Shown here piece after piece: positions 23,416 through 33,896 of a DNA stretch of 64,000 bases (position 1 is its first letter; each line of letters opens with the position of its first letter). The translations under genes were made by a program, and so were the position numbers. A model generated the notes under the pieces. The model saw only the letters and a program-made list of their open reading frames with translations, was not told where the DNA came from and did no database searches. The stretch comes from Streptomyces sp. NBC_01551 (GTDB lineage: Bacteria; Actinomycetota; Actinomycetes; Streptomycetales; Streptomycetaceae), in assembly GCF_026339935.1 (NCBI RefSeq), contig NZ_JAPEPX010000001.1, positions 1,718,501-1,782,500 on the forward strand, written 5' to 3'.

Positions 23416-25170
23416 GTGCCTCAACTACGCCTCGCTCTGAATCAGATCGACTCGCAGGTCGGCAACATCGCCGCCAACGCCGACTCGGTCGTCCACTGGA
23501 CCCGGCACTCCGCCGAGCAGGGCGCCCACCTGGTGGCGTTCCCGGAGATGATGCTGACCGGGTACCCCGTCGAGGACCTCGCCCTGCGCGGCTCCTTCGT
23601 CGAGGCCTCCCGCACCGCGCTGCGCGCACTCGCGGAGCGGCTGGCGGCCGAGGGCTTCGGCGGGCTGCCGGTCATCGTCGGCTACCTCGACCGTACGGAG
23701 AAGGCCGCGCCCCGGCTCGGCCGTCCGGCCGGCTCCCCGGAGAACGCGGCCGCCGTGCTGTACGGCGGGAAGGTCGCCCTCCGGTTCGCCAAGCACCACC
23801 TCCCCAACTACGGCGTGTTCGACGAGTTCCGGTACTTCGTGCCGGGCGACACGCAGCCGGTGATCCGGGTGCGCGGGGTGGACGTGGCCCTGGCCATCTG
23901 CGAGGACCTCTGGCAGGAGGGCGGCCGGGTCCCGGCCACCCGCTCCGCCGGGGCCGGGCTGCTGATCTCCGTCAACGCCTCCCCGTACGAGCGCAACAAG
24001 GACGACCTGCGCCTCGAACTCGTGCGCAAGCGGGCCGAGGAGGCCGGCTGCACCCTCGCCTACCTGGCGATGATCGGCGGCCAGGACGAGCTCGTCTTCG
24101 ACGGGGACTCGATCGTCGTGGACGGCGCCGGCGAGGTCATCGCCCGCGCCCCGCAGTTCTCCGAGGGCTGCGTGCTGGTCGACCTGGACCTGCCGGCCGC
24201 CCGCGCCGACGCCCCCGAGGGCGTGGTCGACGACGGCCTGCGCATCGACCGCGTGATCCTGTCCGAGGAGCCGGTCGAGCCGTACGAGCCGGTCGTGCCC
24301 GGCGGTTACGCCGACCGCCTGGAGGACGACGAGGAGATCTACGACGCCCTGGTCGTGGGCCTGCGCGCGTACGTCCGGAAGAACGGTTTCCGCTCGGTCC
24401 TGGTCGGGCTCTCCGGCGGTATCGACTCCGCGCTCGTCGCCGCCGTCGCCTGCGACGCGATCGGCGCGCAGAACGTGTACGGCATCTCGATGCCCTCGAA
24501 GTACTCCTCGGCCCACTCGAAGGGCGACGCGGCCGACCTGGCCGCGCGGACCGGGCTGAACTTCCGGACCGTGTCGATCGAGCCGATGTTCGACGCGTAC
24601 ATGGGCTCGCTGGGCCTGACCGGCCTGGCGGAGGAGAACCTCCAGTCCCGGCTGCGCGGCACGACGCTGATGGCGGTGTCCAACCAGGAGGGCCACCTCG
24701 TGCTGGCCCCGGGCAACAAGTCGGAGCTGGCGGTCGGCTACTCCACCCTGTACGGGGACTCGGTGGGCGCGTACGGCCCGATCAAGGACGTCTACAAGAC
24801 GGACGTCTTCCGCCTCGCCGAGTACCGCAACCGGGCGGCGGCCGAGCGCGGCGAGACCCCGCCGATCCCGGAGAACTCCATCGTGAAGCCGCCGAGCGCC
24901 GAGCTGCGGCCGGGCCAGGTGGACACGGACTCGCTGCCGGACTACCCGGTGCTCGACGCGATCCTGGCGATGTACGTGGACCGGGACCAGGGCCTGGAGG
25001 AGATCGTCGCGGCCGGCTTCGACGGCGAGCTCGTCGCGAAGACCCTGCGGATGGTGGACACGGCGGAGTACAAGCGCCGCCAGTACCCGCCGGGCACCAA
25101 GATCTCCGCGAAGGGCTTCGGCAAGGACCGCCGGCTGCCCATCACGAACGGCTGGCGCGAGCAGGCGTAG
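23416..25170 (+). CDS. nadE: Glutamine-dependent NAD+ synthetase
   Basis: A 584-residue two-domain enzyme. Residues 1-~265 form a nitrilase-type glutaminase (E43 region AFPEMMLTGYP, catalytic Cys in ALAICEDLW) that supplies ammonia. Residues ~300-584 are the synthetase with the PP-loop SGGIDSALVAAV (from ~335), making NAD+ from nicotinic acid adenine dinucleotide and ATP. The length matches the bacterial glutamine-dependent form. It stands alone, ending at a strong hairpin shared with the convergent gene. Confidence 0.97.
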   Translation: MPQLRLALNQIDSQVGNIAANADSVVHWTRHSAEQGAHLVAFPEMMLTGYPVEDLALRGSFVEASRTALRALAERLAAEGFGGLPVIVGYLDRTEKAAPRLGRPAGSPENAAAVLYGGKVALRFAKHHLPNYGVFDEFRYFVPGDTQPVIRVRGVDVALAICEDLWQEGGRVPATRSAGAGLLISVNASPYERNKDDLRLELVRKRAEEAGCTLAYLAMIGGQDELVFDGDSIVVDGAGEVIARAPQFSEGCVLVDLDLPAARADAPEGVVDDGLRIDRVILSEEPVEPYEPVVPGGYADRLEDDEEIYDALVVGLRAYVRKNGFRSVLVGLSGGIDSALVAAVACDAIGAQNVYGISMPSKYSSAHSKGDAADLAARTGLNFRTVSIEPMFDAYMGSLGLTGLAEENLQSRLRGTTLMAVSNQEGHLVLAPGNKSELAVGYSTLYGDSVGAYGPIKDVYKTDVFRLAEYRNRAAAERGETPPIPENSIVKPPSAELRPGQVDTDSLPDYPVLDAILAMYVDRDQGLEEIVAAGFDGELVAKTLRMVDTAEYKRRQYPPGTKISAKGFGKDRRLPITNGWREQA

Positions 25171-25183
25171 GAGCAGACCCCGC

Positions 25184-25236
25184 ACGGACGCGAGGGCCCC
25201 GGCCGCCCGACGGCGGGCCGGGGCCCTCGCGTCCGT
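25184..25236. terminator. Bidirectional hairpin between nadE and EEP-family gene
   Basis: A perfect 21-bp stem (25184-25204 pairs with 25216-25236) encloses an 11-nt loop. It has no U-tract, as is usual in Streptomyces. It lies between two converging genes and can serve both. Confidence 0.85.
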
Positions 25237-25245
25237 GGACCCCTC

Positions 25246-26274
25246 TTACGGCTTGACGGTGACCCGGGCCGCGACCGGGAGGTGGTCGCTGCTGGTGCGC
25301 GGCAGGGTCCAGGAGGCCTCCGGCTGGATGCCGCGCACCATGATCTGGTCGATCCGGGCCATCGGGAACTGGGCGGGCCAGGTGAAGCCGAAGCCGTCGC
25401 CGGCGGCGCCCTGCGTGGAACGCATCTGCGAGGTGACCTCGGACAGGGCCCGGTCGTTCATGGTGCCGTTGAGGTCGCCGAGCAGGATGACCCTCTTCAG
25501 CGGCTCGGCGGCGAGCGCGGCGCCCAGCGCGTCGGCGCTGTTGTCGCGCTGGTTGGCGGTGAAACCGGCGTTCAGCTTCACCCGGACCGAGGGCAGGTGG
25601 GCCACGAAGACCGCGAGGGGGCCCTGCGGGCCGGTCACGGTGGCGCGCATGGCGCGGGTCCAGCCCAGCCTGATGTCCACGGCCTGACTGGCGGTGATCG
25701 GGTACTTGCTCCACACCCCGACCGTGCCCTCGACGGAGTGGTACTTGTAGGCGCCCGCGAGGTACTTCTCGTAGGTCGGGACGGCCCCGGCCTTCAGCTC
25801 GGTGAGGGCCAGCACGTCGGAGCCGGACTTCGCCAGCGATTCGGCGGTGCCCTTCGGGTCGGCGTTGTCGGCGTCGACGTTGTGCGTGGCGACCACCAGG
25901 TTGCCGCCGGATCCCGACTTGTCGGTGACGAGGCCACCGAACAGGTTCACCCAGACCACGGCGGTCAGCAGTATCGCGATCAGCGCGGTCGCGGACTTGC
26001 GGACCACCGCTGCGACCAGGAGCAGCGGCACCGCCACGCCCAGCCAGGGCAGGAAGGTCTCCGTGAGGCTGCCGAGGTTGCCCACGTCGTTGGGCAGGCT
26101 GGCGTGGAAGAGCATCACGAGGGAGATCAGCGCCGCCAGCGCGGCGGTCACGATCCCGCGCCGCCAGATGCCCGGGTCTCTGCGCAGCTCGGCCAGTCGG
26201 CGTCGGAGGCCGGATCCGGAGGGCTCGGGCTCCGAGCCGCCGTTTCCCGTCTCCGTCATGTACGCCTGTGCCAT
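25246..26274 (-). CDS. Membrane-anchored endonuclease/exonuclease/phosphatase-family protein
   Basis: A 342-residue protein. The N-terminal third has three hydrophobic segments (about 40-60, 70-90, 95-115). The rest is an EEP (DNase I-like) domain placed outside the membrane: THNVDADN, TELKAG (Glu ligand), GDLNGTMND (Asp/Asn) and SSDHLPVAARV (terminal Asp-His pair). The family hydrolyses phosphoester bonds of nucleic acids, inositol phosphates or sphingomyelin; which one applies here is unknown. It converges on nadE. Confidence 0.9.
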   Translation of the reverse strand: MAQAYMTETGNGGSEPEPSGSGLRRRLAELRRDPGIWRRGIVTAALAALISLVMLFHASLPNDVGNLGSLTETFLPWLGVAVPLLLVAAVVRKSATALIAILLTAVVWVNLFGGLVTDKSGSGGNLVVATHNVDADNADPKGTAESLAKSGSDVLALTELKAGAVPTYEKYLAGAYKYHSVEGTVGVWSKYPITASQAVDIRLGWTRAMRATVTGPQGPLAVFVAHLPSVRVKLNAGFTANQRDNSADALGAALAAEPLKRVILLGDLNGTMNDRALSEVTSQMRSTQGAAGDGFGFTWPAQFPMARIDQIMVRGIQPEASWTLPRTSSDHLPVAARVTVKP

Positions 26275-26570
26275 GCCGCTGCCCTCACTGCCGTGCTCGC
26301 GCTCCGTCCCCGCCCCTTGACCCTAGGCGATGAACGGAGCCATCCGTGCCGTTTGTCCGGCCGTACGTCCGGGAGGACGAACGGCCATGCGGAACAGGTT
26401 CCGGTTGTCACGAAACGCGCACATTGGGTCCCGTACGCGGGAATCGCGGCCCGGGGTGTGACGGACCGGGCATTGTGGCACTACCGCCTCGGGCCCGGCT
26501 GGTGCCACCATGGTGGGTGAGTCCGGGGACACCGTAAGGGTGCCTCGAGATGACACAAGGAGCAGTTGCA
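26275..26570. promoter_or_regulatory. Divergent region between EEP gene and panB
   Basis: These 296 bases show no convincing coding sequence. A perfect 12-bp palindrome CCACCATGGTGG lies at 26505-26516, about 55 bases before panB, within what is probably its leader. Promoter elements could not be assigned. Confidence 0.4.
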
Positions 26571-27431
26571 ATGACGCATGCCGTTTCGCCTGCCCGCGAG
26601 AGTGCCGGCCCCACCCTGTACGGGGGCACGCGCACCCGGCGCACCACGGTCCGCGACCTCACGCTCGCCAAGGAGCGCGGCGAGAAGTGGCCCATGCTCA
26701 CCGCCTACGACGCGATGACCGCCTCCGTGTTCGACGAGGCCGGCATCCCGGTCATCCTCGTCGGTGACTCGATGGGCAACTGTCACCTGGGGTACGAGAC
26801 CACCGTCCCCGTGACGATGGACGAGATGACCCTGCTGTCGGCGGCCGTGGTGCGGGGCACCAGCCGGGCGCTGGTCGTCGGCGACCTGCCGTTCGGCTCG
26901 TACCAGGAAGGCGCCGTGCAGGCGCTGCGCAGTGCCACCCGCCTGGTCAAGGAGGCCGGGGTCGGGGCGGTCAAGCTGGAGGGCGGCGAGCGGTCGCTGG
27001 CCCAGACCGAGCTGATCGTGCAGTCCGGCATCCCGGTCATGTCGCACCTGGGCCTGACCCCGCAGTCCGTGAACGCCATGGGCTACCGGGTGCAGGGCCG
27101 CGGCGACGAGGCGGCGCACCGGCTGCTGCGCGACGCGAAGGCGGCGCAGGACGCGGGCGCGTTCGCGGTGGTCCTGGAGCTGGTCCCGGCCGAGCTGGCC
27201 GCCGAGGTCACCAAGTCCCTGCACATCCCGACCGTCGGCATCGGCGCCGGATCGGAGTGCGACGCCCAGGTGCTGGTGTGGACGGACATGATGGGCCTGA
27301 CCGGCGGGAAGATGCCGAAGTTCGTCAAGCAGTACGCGAACCTCCGCCAGACCATGGGCGACGCGGCGAAGGCCTTCGCCGAGGACGTGGTCGGCGGATC
27401 GTTCCCCCTGGAAGAGCACGCCTTCCACTGA
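26571..27431 (+). CDS. panB: 3-methyl-2-oxobutanoate hydroxymethyltransferase (ketopantoate hydroxymethyltransferase)
   Basis: A 286-residue PanB, normal length, catalysing the first step of pantothenate/CoA synthesis: transfer of a hydroxymethyl group from methylenetetrahydrofolate to ketoisovalerate. Family blocks are clear: MLTAYDAMTASVFDEAG, VGDSMGN (metal-binding Asp), DLPFGSY, VKLEGG, HLGLTPQSV and VGIGAG. ATG 26571 is chosen because AAGGAG sits 9 nt upstream; an in-frame ATG at 26550 is less likely. Single gene, ending in a strong terminator. Confidence 0.97.
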   Translation: MTHAVSPARESAGPTLYGGTRTRRTTVRDLTLAKERGEKWPMLTAYDAMTASVFDEAGIPVILVGDSMGNCHLGYETTVPVTMDEMTLLSAAVVRGTSRALVVGDLPFGSYQEGAVQALRSATRLVKEAGVGAVKLEGGERSLAQTELIVQSGIPVMSHLGLTPQSVNAMGYRVQGRGDEAAHRLLRDAKAAQDAGAFAVVLELVPAELAAEVTKSLHIPTVGIGAGSECDAQVLVWTDMMGLTGGKMPKFVKQYANLRQTMGDAAKAFAEDVVGGSFPLEEHAFH

Positions 27432-27446
27432 GCGGCGTAGCGCGAA

Positions 27447-27484
27447 CCGACGGCCCGCCGGCACCGATGCCGGCGGGCCGTCGG
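27447..27484 (+). terminator. panB terminator hairpin
   Basis: A perfect 17-bp stem (27447-27463 with 27468-27484) and CCGA tetraloop lie 16 bases after the panB stop. Confidence 0.85.
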
Positions 27485-27604
27485 CCGTCCTCCGGCTGCC
27501 GCTGCCGGTGGGCGGTGGGCGGTGGGCGGTCCGTCGGCGGGATGTCAGCCGGCTGTCGGCGGCTTGTCGGTGCGTTGTCGGTGGCGGGTGATCCCATGGT
27601 GGAC

Positions 27605-28605
<1,001 letters not shown>

Positions 28606-28609
<4 letters not shown>

Positions 28610-29460
28610 GCACCGCCACCACGACGAAGCAGTCGGCCGAGAGCGCGCCCGCCCGGGCCGCCGCGACTGCTCTCCCCGGCGAGGGCCGGATCAGCCTGCG
28701 GGCCAACCTGCGGCACATCGGGGCCCTGGTGCGCCGCAACGCCCTGCAGATCAAGCAGGACCCCGAGTCGATGTTCGACGTCCTGTTCATGCCGATCATC
28801 TTCACGCTGCTGTTCGTGTACGTCTTCGGCGGCGCGATCGCGGGCAAGGGCAACCAGGGCGACTACGTCAACTACCTGGTGCCCGGCCTGATGGCGATGA
28901 TGGGCATGAACATCGCCATGGCCGTCGGCACGGGGGTCAACGACGACTTCAAGAAGGGCGTGATGGACCGCTTCCGGTCCATGCCCATCGCCCGCTCCTC
29001 GGTGCTCATCGCGAAGATCGTGGTGGAGCTCGGCCGGATGATGATCGCCATCGGCATCCTGCTGATCATGGGCTTCATCCTGGGCATGTCGATCAAGACC
29101 TCGGTGCTGGACCTGTTCCTCGCCATCGGGCTGTCGGCGGTGTTCGGCGCCTCGCTGATGTGGATCTTCATCCTGCTCGGCCTCACCCTGAGCTCGGCGC
29201 AGGCCGTCCAGGGCATGGCGATGGTGGTGCTGATGCCGCTGCAGTTCGGCAGCTCGATCTTCGCCATGCCGACGACCATGCCGGGCTGGCTGCAGACCTT
29301 CACCGACTACAACCCGCTGTCCAACCTGGCCGACGCGGCACGCGGCCTGATGAACGGCGGCCCGGTCGGCCACTCGGTGACGATGACCCTGATCTGGTCG
29401 GTCGCCATCACCGCGGTCACCATGCCGCTCGCGGTCCGCAAGTTCCGCCAGAAGACCTGA
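28606..29460 (+). CDS. ABC-2 type permease, DrrB-like
   Basis: A 284-residue integral membrane protein with six hydrophobic segments and the ABC-2 pattern MPIIFTLLFVYVFG (first helix), the MDRFRSMPIARSSV loop that contacts the ATPase, and PLSNLADAARGLMNG near the C-terminus. It forms the transmembrane pathway with the upstream DrrA-like ATPase, translated by a four-base overlap. Probable export of a hydrophobic compound or antibiotic. It converges on the AfsR-like gene. Confidence 0.93.
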
Positions 29461-29520
29461 TCCGAGCCGGCCGGTCCGTTCCGGATCGCGTCCCGGACGG
29501 ACCCCGGACGGGGGACCGGG

Positions 29521-32500
29521 TCAGATGAGGGCGGTGGCCTCCTCCAGGGTGAGGCCACCGCCTTCGGCGTACGCCGCCTCGTACCCGGCGTCACCCAGCG
29601 CCGCCCTCGCCAGCTCCTCGGCGCGGGCGGCGTCCGCGCGTTCGGTGGTGACCGGGAAATGGCCGGGCGGCAGGTGGGTCCGGTACGCGCCGACCAGCCG
29701 GGCGGCGTCCCGCGGCCGCTGGGGGCCGCCGGGCGAGGCGAGGGCGACGGCCGCCGTCAGCAGGAACACGGCGGACAGGTAGGGGGCGACCATCACCGCG
29801 AGCGGGTCGCGGGCGCCGTCCGCGGCGCCGCGGACCACCGCCAGCGCGTCCTCGTACTTGCCTTCCGCGTTGTCCAGCCAGGCCACGGTGGCGACCAGGA
29901 ACACGTCGAAGACGGCGTACGCGCCGAACGTGAACTCCTCGCGCAGCGCCTTGATCTGGGCGCGGGCCTCGGTGAACCGCCCGCTGCGGCCGAGGATGCC
30001 CGCGAGGAACATCCGGGCGGCGGGCATGGCCTCGTTGCCGAAGCTCTGCAACTTGCCGATGATCTCGGTGAGGATCTCCTCGGCCGCCTCCACCTCACCG
30101 ATCTCGGTGAGGGTGCCGGCCATCCGCACGCGGAGCACCGCCACCTGCGCCTTGGCGCCGAGGTGCTCGGCATGCTCGATCGCCTCGCGGAAGTCCTGGG
30201 CGGCCAAGGCGTACTCGCCGCGCTTCTCGCGGGACTCGGCGCGGGCGGAGAGGGCCTCGGCGCAGCCCCAGTCGTCGCCGAGCTCGCGGAAGAGGGCCAG
30301 GCTCTCCTCGGCATCACGGGACGCGTCGCCGGCCCAGTCGGCGCGGTTGGCCAGGATGTTGGCGCGCAGTTGGAGGGCCGAGGCGAGCTCCCAGCGGTAG
30401 CCGAGGGCCCGGGCGGTCTCGACGCTCTCGTGCACGACCCGCTGGAGCAGCCCGGTGTCGCCGGAGATCATCACGGCGTAGACCCACAGGCCGGCCGGGG
30501 GCCGGCAGGTCTGCGGGAGCCCGGGCCGGTACACGCCGGTCATGGCCGCGATCTGGTCGCGGACCTCCGGGGTGCTCCAGTCGGCGCTGTTCTGGTCGCG
30601 GGCGGCCAGCCGGATCAGCTGGATGCCGCGCCAGCCCTCGGTGAGCAGTTCGCCGGCGTACGGCGGCGGCACGTCGACGATCCGCTCCAGGACGGGCACG
30701 GCGGGGGCGGCGGGCGGTGCGAAGGGGTCGGGGCCGAGGGCGGCGGCGGCCTCGGCCCAGTGCCGTGACTCGGTGCGCAGGTCCTGCATGATCCAGTACC
30801 AGACCAGGGAGTGGACCAGGCACAGCACCTCGTCGGCGTCGCGGAGCGCGACGGCCCGGCGCAGGGCGGTACGCAGGTTCTCGTACTCGGTGGTGAGCCG
30901 TTCGACGGCGGCGCGCTGGCCGTGGCCGCGCAGCAGCGGCTCGGTGGTGCGGGCGAGTTCGCGGTAGTACGAGAGGTGGCGCCGCTCGGTGTCCTCGCGG
31001 TCCCCGGCGGCCGCGGCCAGCCGGTCGGCGGCGTACTCGGCGACGGTCTCCAGGAGCCGGTAGCGCATCTCACCGCCGCCCTGGCCGGGGGCGGCGACGA
31101 CGAGGGACTTGTCGACGAGGGAGCCGAGGGTGTCGGCGACGTCCAGGGCGCGGTTGCCGTCGGCGTTGGCGTTGGCGTCGGCGTTGGCGTTGGCGTCGGC
31201 GCAGACGGCTTCGGCGGCGGCCAGGTCGCAGCCGCCCGCGAAGACCGAGAGGCGGCGCAGGACGGCGCGTTCGGGCTCGTCCAGCAGGTCCCAGGACCAG
31301 TCGACGACCGCGCGCAGGGTCTGCTGGCGGGGCAGGACGGTGCGCGAGCCGCTGGTCAGGAGCCGGAACCGGTCGTCGAGGCGGTCGGCGATCTGGCGCG
31401 GGGTGAGCAGCCGCAGCCGGGCGGCGGCCAGCTCGATGGCGAGCGGGAGCCCGTCGAGGCGCCGGCAGATCTCCGCGGCGGAGCCGGGATCGTCCGCGAC
31501 GCTGAACCCGGGCCGGGCGGCGGCGCCGCGGTCGGCGAGCAGCCGCAGCGCGACGGGGTCGGGGAGCGGCTCGACGGGGCGGAGGTTCTCGCCCGGGACG
31601 CCGAGGGGTTCGCGGCTGGTGGCGAGGACCCGGACGCCGGGGCAGTGGGTCAGGAGGCGCTCGGCGAGTTCGGCGGCGGCGCCGATGACGTGCTCGCAGT
31701 TGTCCAGGAGCAGCAGGAGCCGGCGCCGGGCGCAGTGGTCGACGAGCCGGTCGAGCGGGGTGTCGCCGCCGCGGCCCGTGAGCGCCCGCAGTTCCTCGGC
31801 GGCGGCGCCGCGCAGCTTGGTCTCCCGCGCCCCGAGCGCGGCGAGTACGGCCTCGGCGACGTCCTCCGGGTCGTCCACGGGCGCCAGTTCGGCGATCCAC
31901 ACCCCGTCGGGCCAGCTGCCGGGATCCTGCGCCTCGGCGGCCTCCTGCGAGAGCCGGGTCTTCCCGGCCCCACCGGGCCCGAGCAGCGTCACGAGCCGGG
32001 CCCGCACCAGATCCTCCCCGATGACCCGGATGTCCTCCTCCCGCCCGACGAAGGTGGTGAGCCGCGCCCGCAGATTCCCCTGACCGCTGCCCTGGCCGGG
32101 CGGTACGGCCCCATCGCCCCCACTGCCCTGGCCGGTGTCGCCCTCCTCGGCCGCCGCACCGCCGGGCTGCCGCACCCCGGCCGACCGCGCGGGCCGGTCC
32201 CCGTCGCCCGCGTGGCCGGGGGCGCCGTAGGGCCGGGGAGCCGGGGGCGGGGTCAGGAGGTGGGCGTGGAGGGTGCGCAGGGCGGGGCCCGGGGTGGTGC
32301 CCAGGCGGGTGGAGAGGTCGCGGCGGAGGGCTTCGTAGGCGGCCAGGGCTTCCGCCGGGCGGCCGGTGTCGCGCAGGGCGCGGATGCGCAGGGCGTGGAG
32401 CGGCTCGTCCAGCGGGTGTGCGGCGCACAGCGCGGTCAGTTCCGGGAGCGCGGATTCCGCCTGCCCGAGGTCGAGGGCGACGGCGACCCGGCCCCGGCGC

Positions 32501-32955
32501 GCCTGGAGCCGTACCGCCTCCCAGCGCGCGGACTCGGCCGCCGGGTCCGGGAGGGAGGCCAGCGCGGGCCCGCGCCACAGGGCGAGGGCCTCGTCGTACA
32601 GGGCGGCGGTCTCCGCCGGGTCGGCGGCCGCGGCGGCCTCCCGGGCGAGGCGCTCGAAGCGGAACAGGTCAACGTCGTCCCGGGCGGCGGCCAGGACGTA
32701 CCCGCCCTCCGCGGAGCGCACGGCCGCGTGCCCCAGCGCCCGCCGCAGCCGGGCCACCAGCGCCTGCAGCGCGGCCACGGCGTCGGTCGGCGGATCCCCG
32801 TCCCACACCTCGGCGACCAGCGCGTGCACCGGGACCGCCCGCCCCGGCCGCAGCGCGAGCGCGGTCAGCAGCGCCCGCAGGCGCGCTCCGCCGACGGCGA
32901 CGGGGGTCCCGTCGTCGCGGATGGCCTGGGTGGTGCCGAGAATCGCGTAGCGCAC
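29521..32955 (-). CDS. AfsR/SARP-family regulator with NB-ARC-like ATPase and TPRs
   Basis: A 1144-residue regulator. Residues ~1-90 are an OmpR-type winged helix, ~95-240 a bacterial transcriptional activation domain (BTAD), ~300-640 an AP-ATPase/NB-ARC domain (Walker A GPGGAGKTRLS; LLLLDNCEHV as Walker B), and the rest helical TPR-like repeats. This is the layout of AfsR-type activators of secondary metabolism. GTG 32955 is preferred since the open frame further upstream runs into the divergent gene; GGAGAG lies before it. An ANANAD hexapeptide repeat (coded near 31160-31200) interrupts the ATPase C-terminal part. The DrrAB-like exporter next door is a possible target. Confidence 0.92.
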   Translation of the reverse strand: MRYAILGTTQAIRDDGTPVAVGGARLRALLTALALRPGRAVPVHALVAEVWDGDPPTDAVAALQALVARLRRALGHAAVRSAEGGYVLAAARDDVDLFRFERLAREAAAAADPAETAALYDEALALWRGPALASLPDPAAESARWEAVRLQARRGRVAVALDLGQAESALPELTALCAAHPLDEPLHALRIRALRDTGRPAEALAAYEALRRDLSTRLGTTPGPALRTLHAHLLTPPPAPRPYGAPGHAGDGDRPARSAGVRQPGGAAAEEGDTGQGSGGDGAVPPGQGSGQGNLRARLTTFVGREEDIRVIGEDLVRARLVTLLGPGGAGKTRLSQEAAEAQDPGSWPDGVWIAELAPVDDPEDVAEAVLAALGARETKLRGAAAEELRALTGRGGDTPLDRLVDHCARRRLLLLLDNCEHVIGAAAELAERLLTHCPGVRVLATSREPLGVPGENLRPVEPLPDPVALRLLADRGAAARPGFSVADDPGSAAEICRRLDGLPLAIELAAARLRLLTPRQIADRLDDRFRLLTSGSRTVLPRQQTLRAVVDWSWDLLDEPERAVLRRLSVFAGGCDLAAAEAVCADANANADANANADGNRALDVADTLGSLVDKSLVVAAPGQGGGEMRYRLLETVAEYAADRLAAAAGDREDTERRHLSYYRELARTTEPLLRGHGQRAAVERLTTEYENLRTALRRAVALRDADEVLCLVHSLVWYWIMQDLRTESRHWAEAAAALGPDPFAPPAAPAVPVLERIVDVPPPYAGELLTEGWRGIQLIRLAARDQNSADWSTPEVRDQIAAMTGVYRPGLPQTCRPPAGLWVYAVMISGDTGLLQRVVHESVETARALGYRWELASALQLRANILANRADWAGDASRDAEESLALFRELGDDWGCAEALSARAESREKRGEYALAAQDFREAIEHAEHLGAKAQVAVLRVRMAGTLTEIGEVEAAEEILTEIIGKLQSFGNEAMPAARMFLAGILGRSGRFTEARAQIKALREEFTFGAYAVFDVFLVATVAWLDNAEGKYEDALAVVRGAADGARDPLAVMVAPYLSAVFLLTAAVALASPGGPQRPRDAARLVGAYRTHLPPGHFPVTTERADAARAEELARAALGDAGYEAAYAEGGGLTLEEATALI

Positions 32956-33003
32956 CGGCCCATTCTCTCCGGACCCGGCCCCCTGCCCGCGCCGCGCCCG
33001 GGA

Positions 33004-33016
33004 TAGGTTTCGCCGC
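33004..33016 (+). promoter_or_regulatory. -10 element for leaderless M50 peptidase gene
   Basis: TAGGTT (33004-33009) is 7 nt from ATG 33017 with no ribosome-binding site between, implying a leaderless message. Confidence 0.55.
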
Positions 33017-33820
33017 ATGGGTCATCAGGGCAGCCGCGGCGAGCGGCGCATCAGTTCGGTATTCCTCGGCATCGTCGCGGTGATGGCGGTCACCGGCTGG
33101 GCCGTGTGGACGGGCTACGCGGCCAGCCCGGGCCTCGCGGTGTTCCTGTTCGTGACGTCCGCCTGGGTCGTCTCGCTCTGCCTGCACGAGTACGCGCACG
33201 CCCGCACCGCCCTGCACGGCGGCGACCTCACCGTCGGCGCCAAGGGCTACCTGACGCTCAATCCGCTCAAGTACACGCACGCGCTGCTCAGCATCGTGCT
33301 GCCGGTGCTCTTTGTGATCATGGGCGGGATCGGCCTGCCCGGTGGCGCCGTGTACATCGAGCGCGACCGGATCGCGGGCCGCTGGAAGCACAGCCTCATC
33401 TCGGCGGCGGGCCCGCTGGCCAACGTCGCGTTCGCGGTCGTGTGCACGGCCCCGTTCTGGCTGGACGCGCTGGACGGGGTGCCGGTGACGTTCCGCTTCG
33501 CGCTGGCGTTCCTGGCCCTGCTCCAGGTCTCGGCGGCGATCTTGAACTTCCTGCCGGTGCCGGGTCTGGACGGCTACGGGGTCATCGAGCCCTGGCTCTC
33601 GCACCGGGTGCGCCGCGAGCTGGCGCCGATCGCGCCGTTCGGTCTGATCGCCCTGTTCGCGCTGCTGTGGATCCCGGAGGTCAACCAGTTCTTCTTCGGC
33701 GTGGTGGACGGCGTGCTGTCCGCGCTGGGCGTGAACGAGCAGGAGACCTACTGCGGCCACAACCTCTACCGGTTCTGGCAGGAGACCGACGGGTACTTCT
33801 GCGCCGCCCCGGCGGACTAG
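33017..33820 (+). CDS. M50 (site-2 protease-like) membrane metalloprotease
   Basis: A 267-residue intramembrane zinc protease. HEYAH (about residues 59-63) gives the HExxH-type zinc site, and NFLPVPGLDG (about 177-186) supplies the third ligand Asp in the LDG motif. Around six transmembrane segments are visible. The family cleaves single-pass membrane proteins such as anti-sigma factors, but no anti-sigma gene is adjacent. Divergent from the AfsR-like gene. Confidence 0.93.
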   Translation: MGHQGSRGERRISSVFLGIVAVMAVTGWAVWTGYAASPGLAVFLFVTSAWVVSLCLHEYAHARTALHGGDLTVGAKGYLTLNPLKYTHALLSIVLPVLFVIMGGIGLPGGAVYIERDRIAGRWKHSLISAAGPLANVAFAVVCTAPFWLDALDGVPVTFRFALAFLALLQVSAAILNFLPVPGLDGYGVIEPWLSHRVRRELAPIAPFGLIALFALLWIPEVNQFFFGVVDGVLSALGVNEQETYCGHNLYRFWQETDGYFCAAPAD

Positions 33821-33896
33821 GCGGGACGCCGCGCCCCGAAGGCTTGATTACCCTGGTGTCGCAGGTGAACACCGACGCGAACAGGGGGACTTGAGG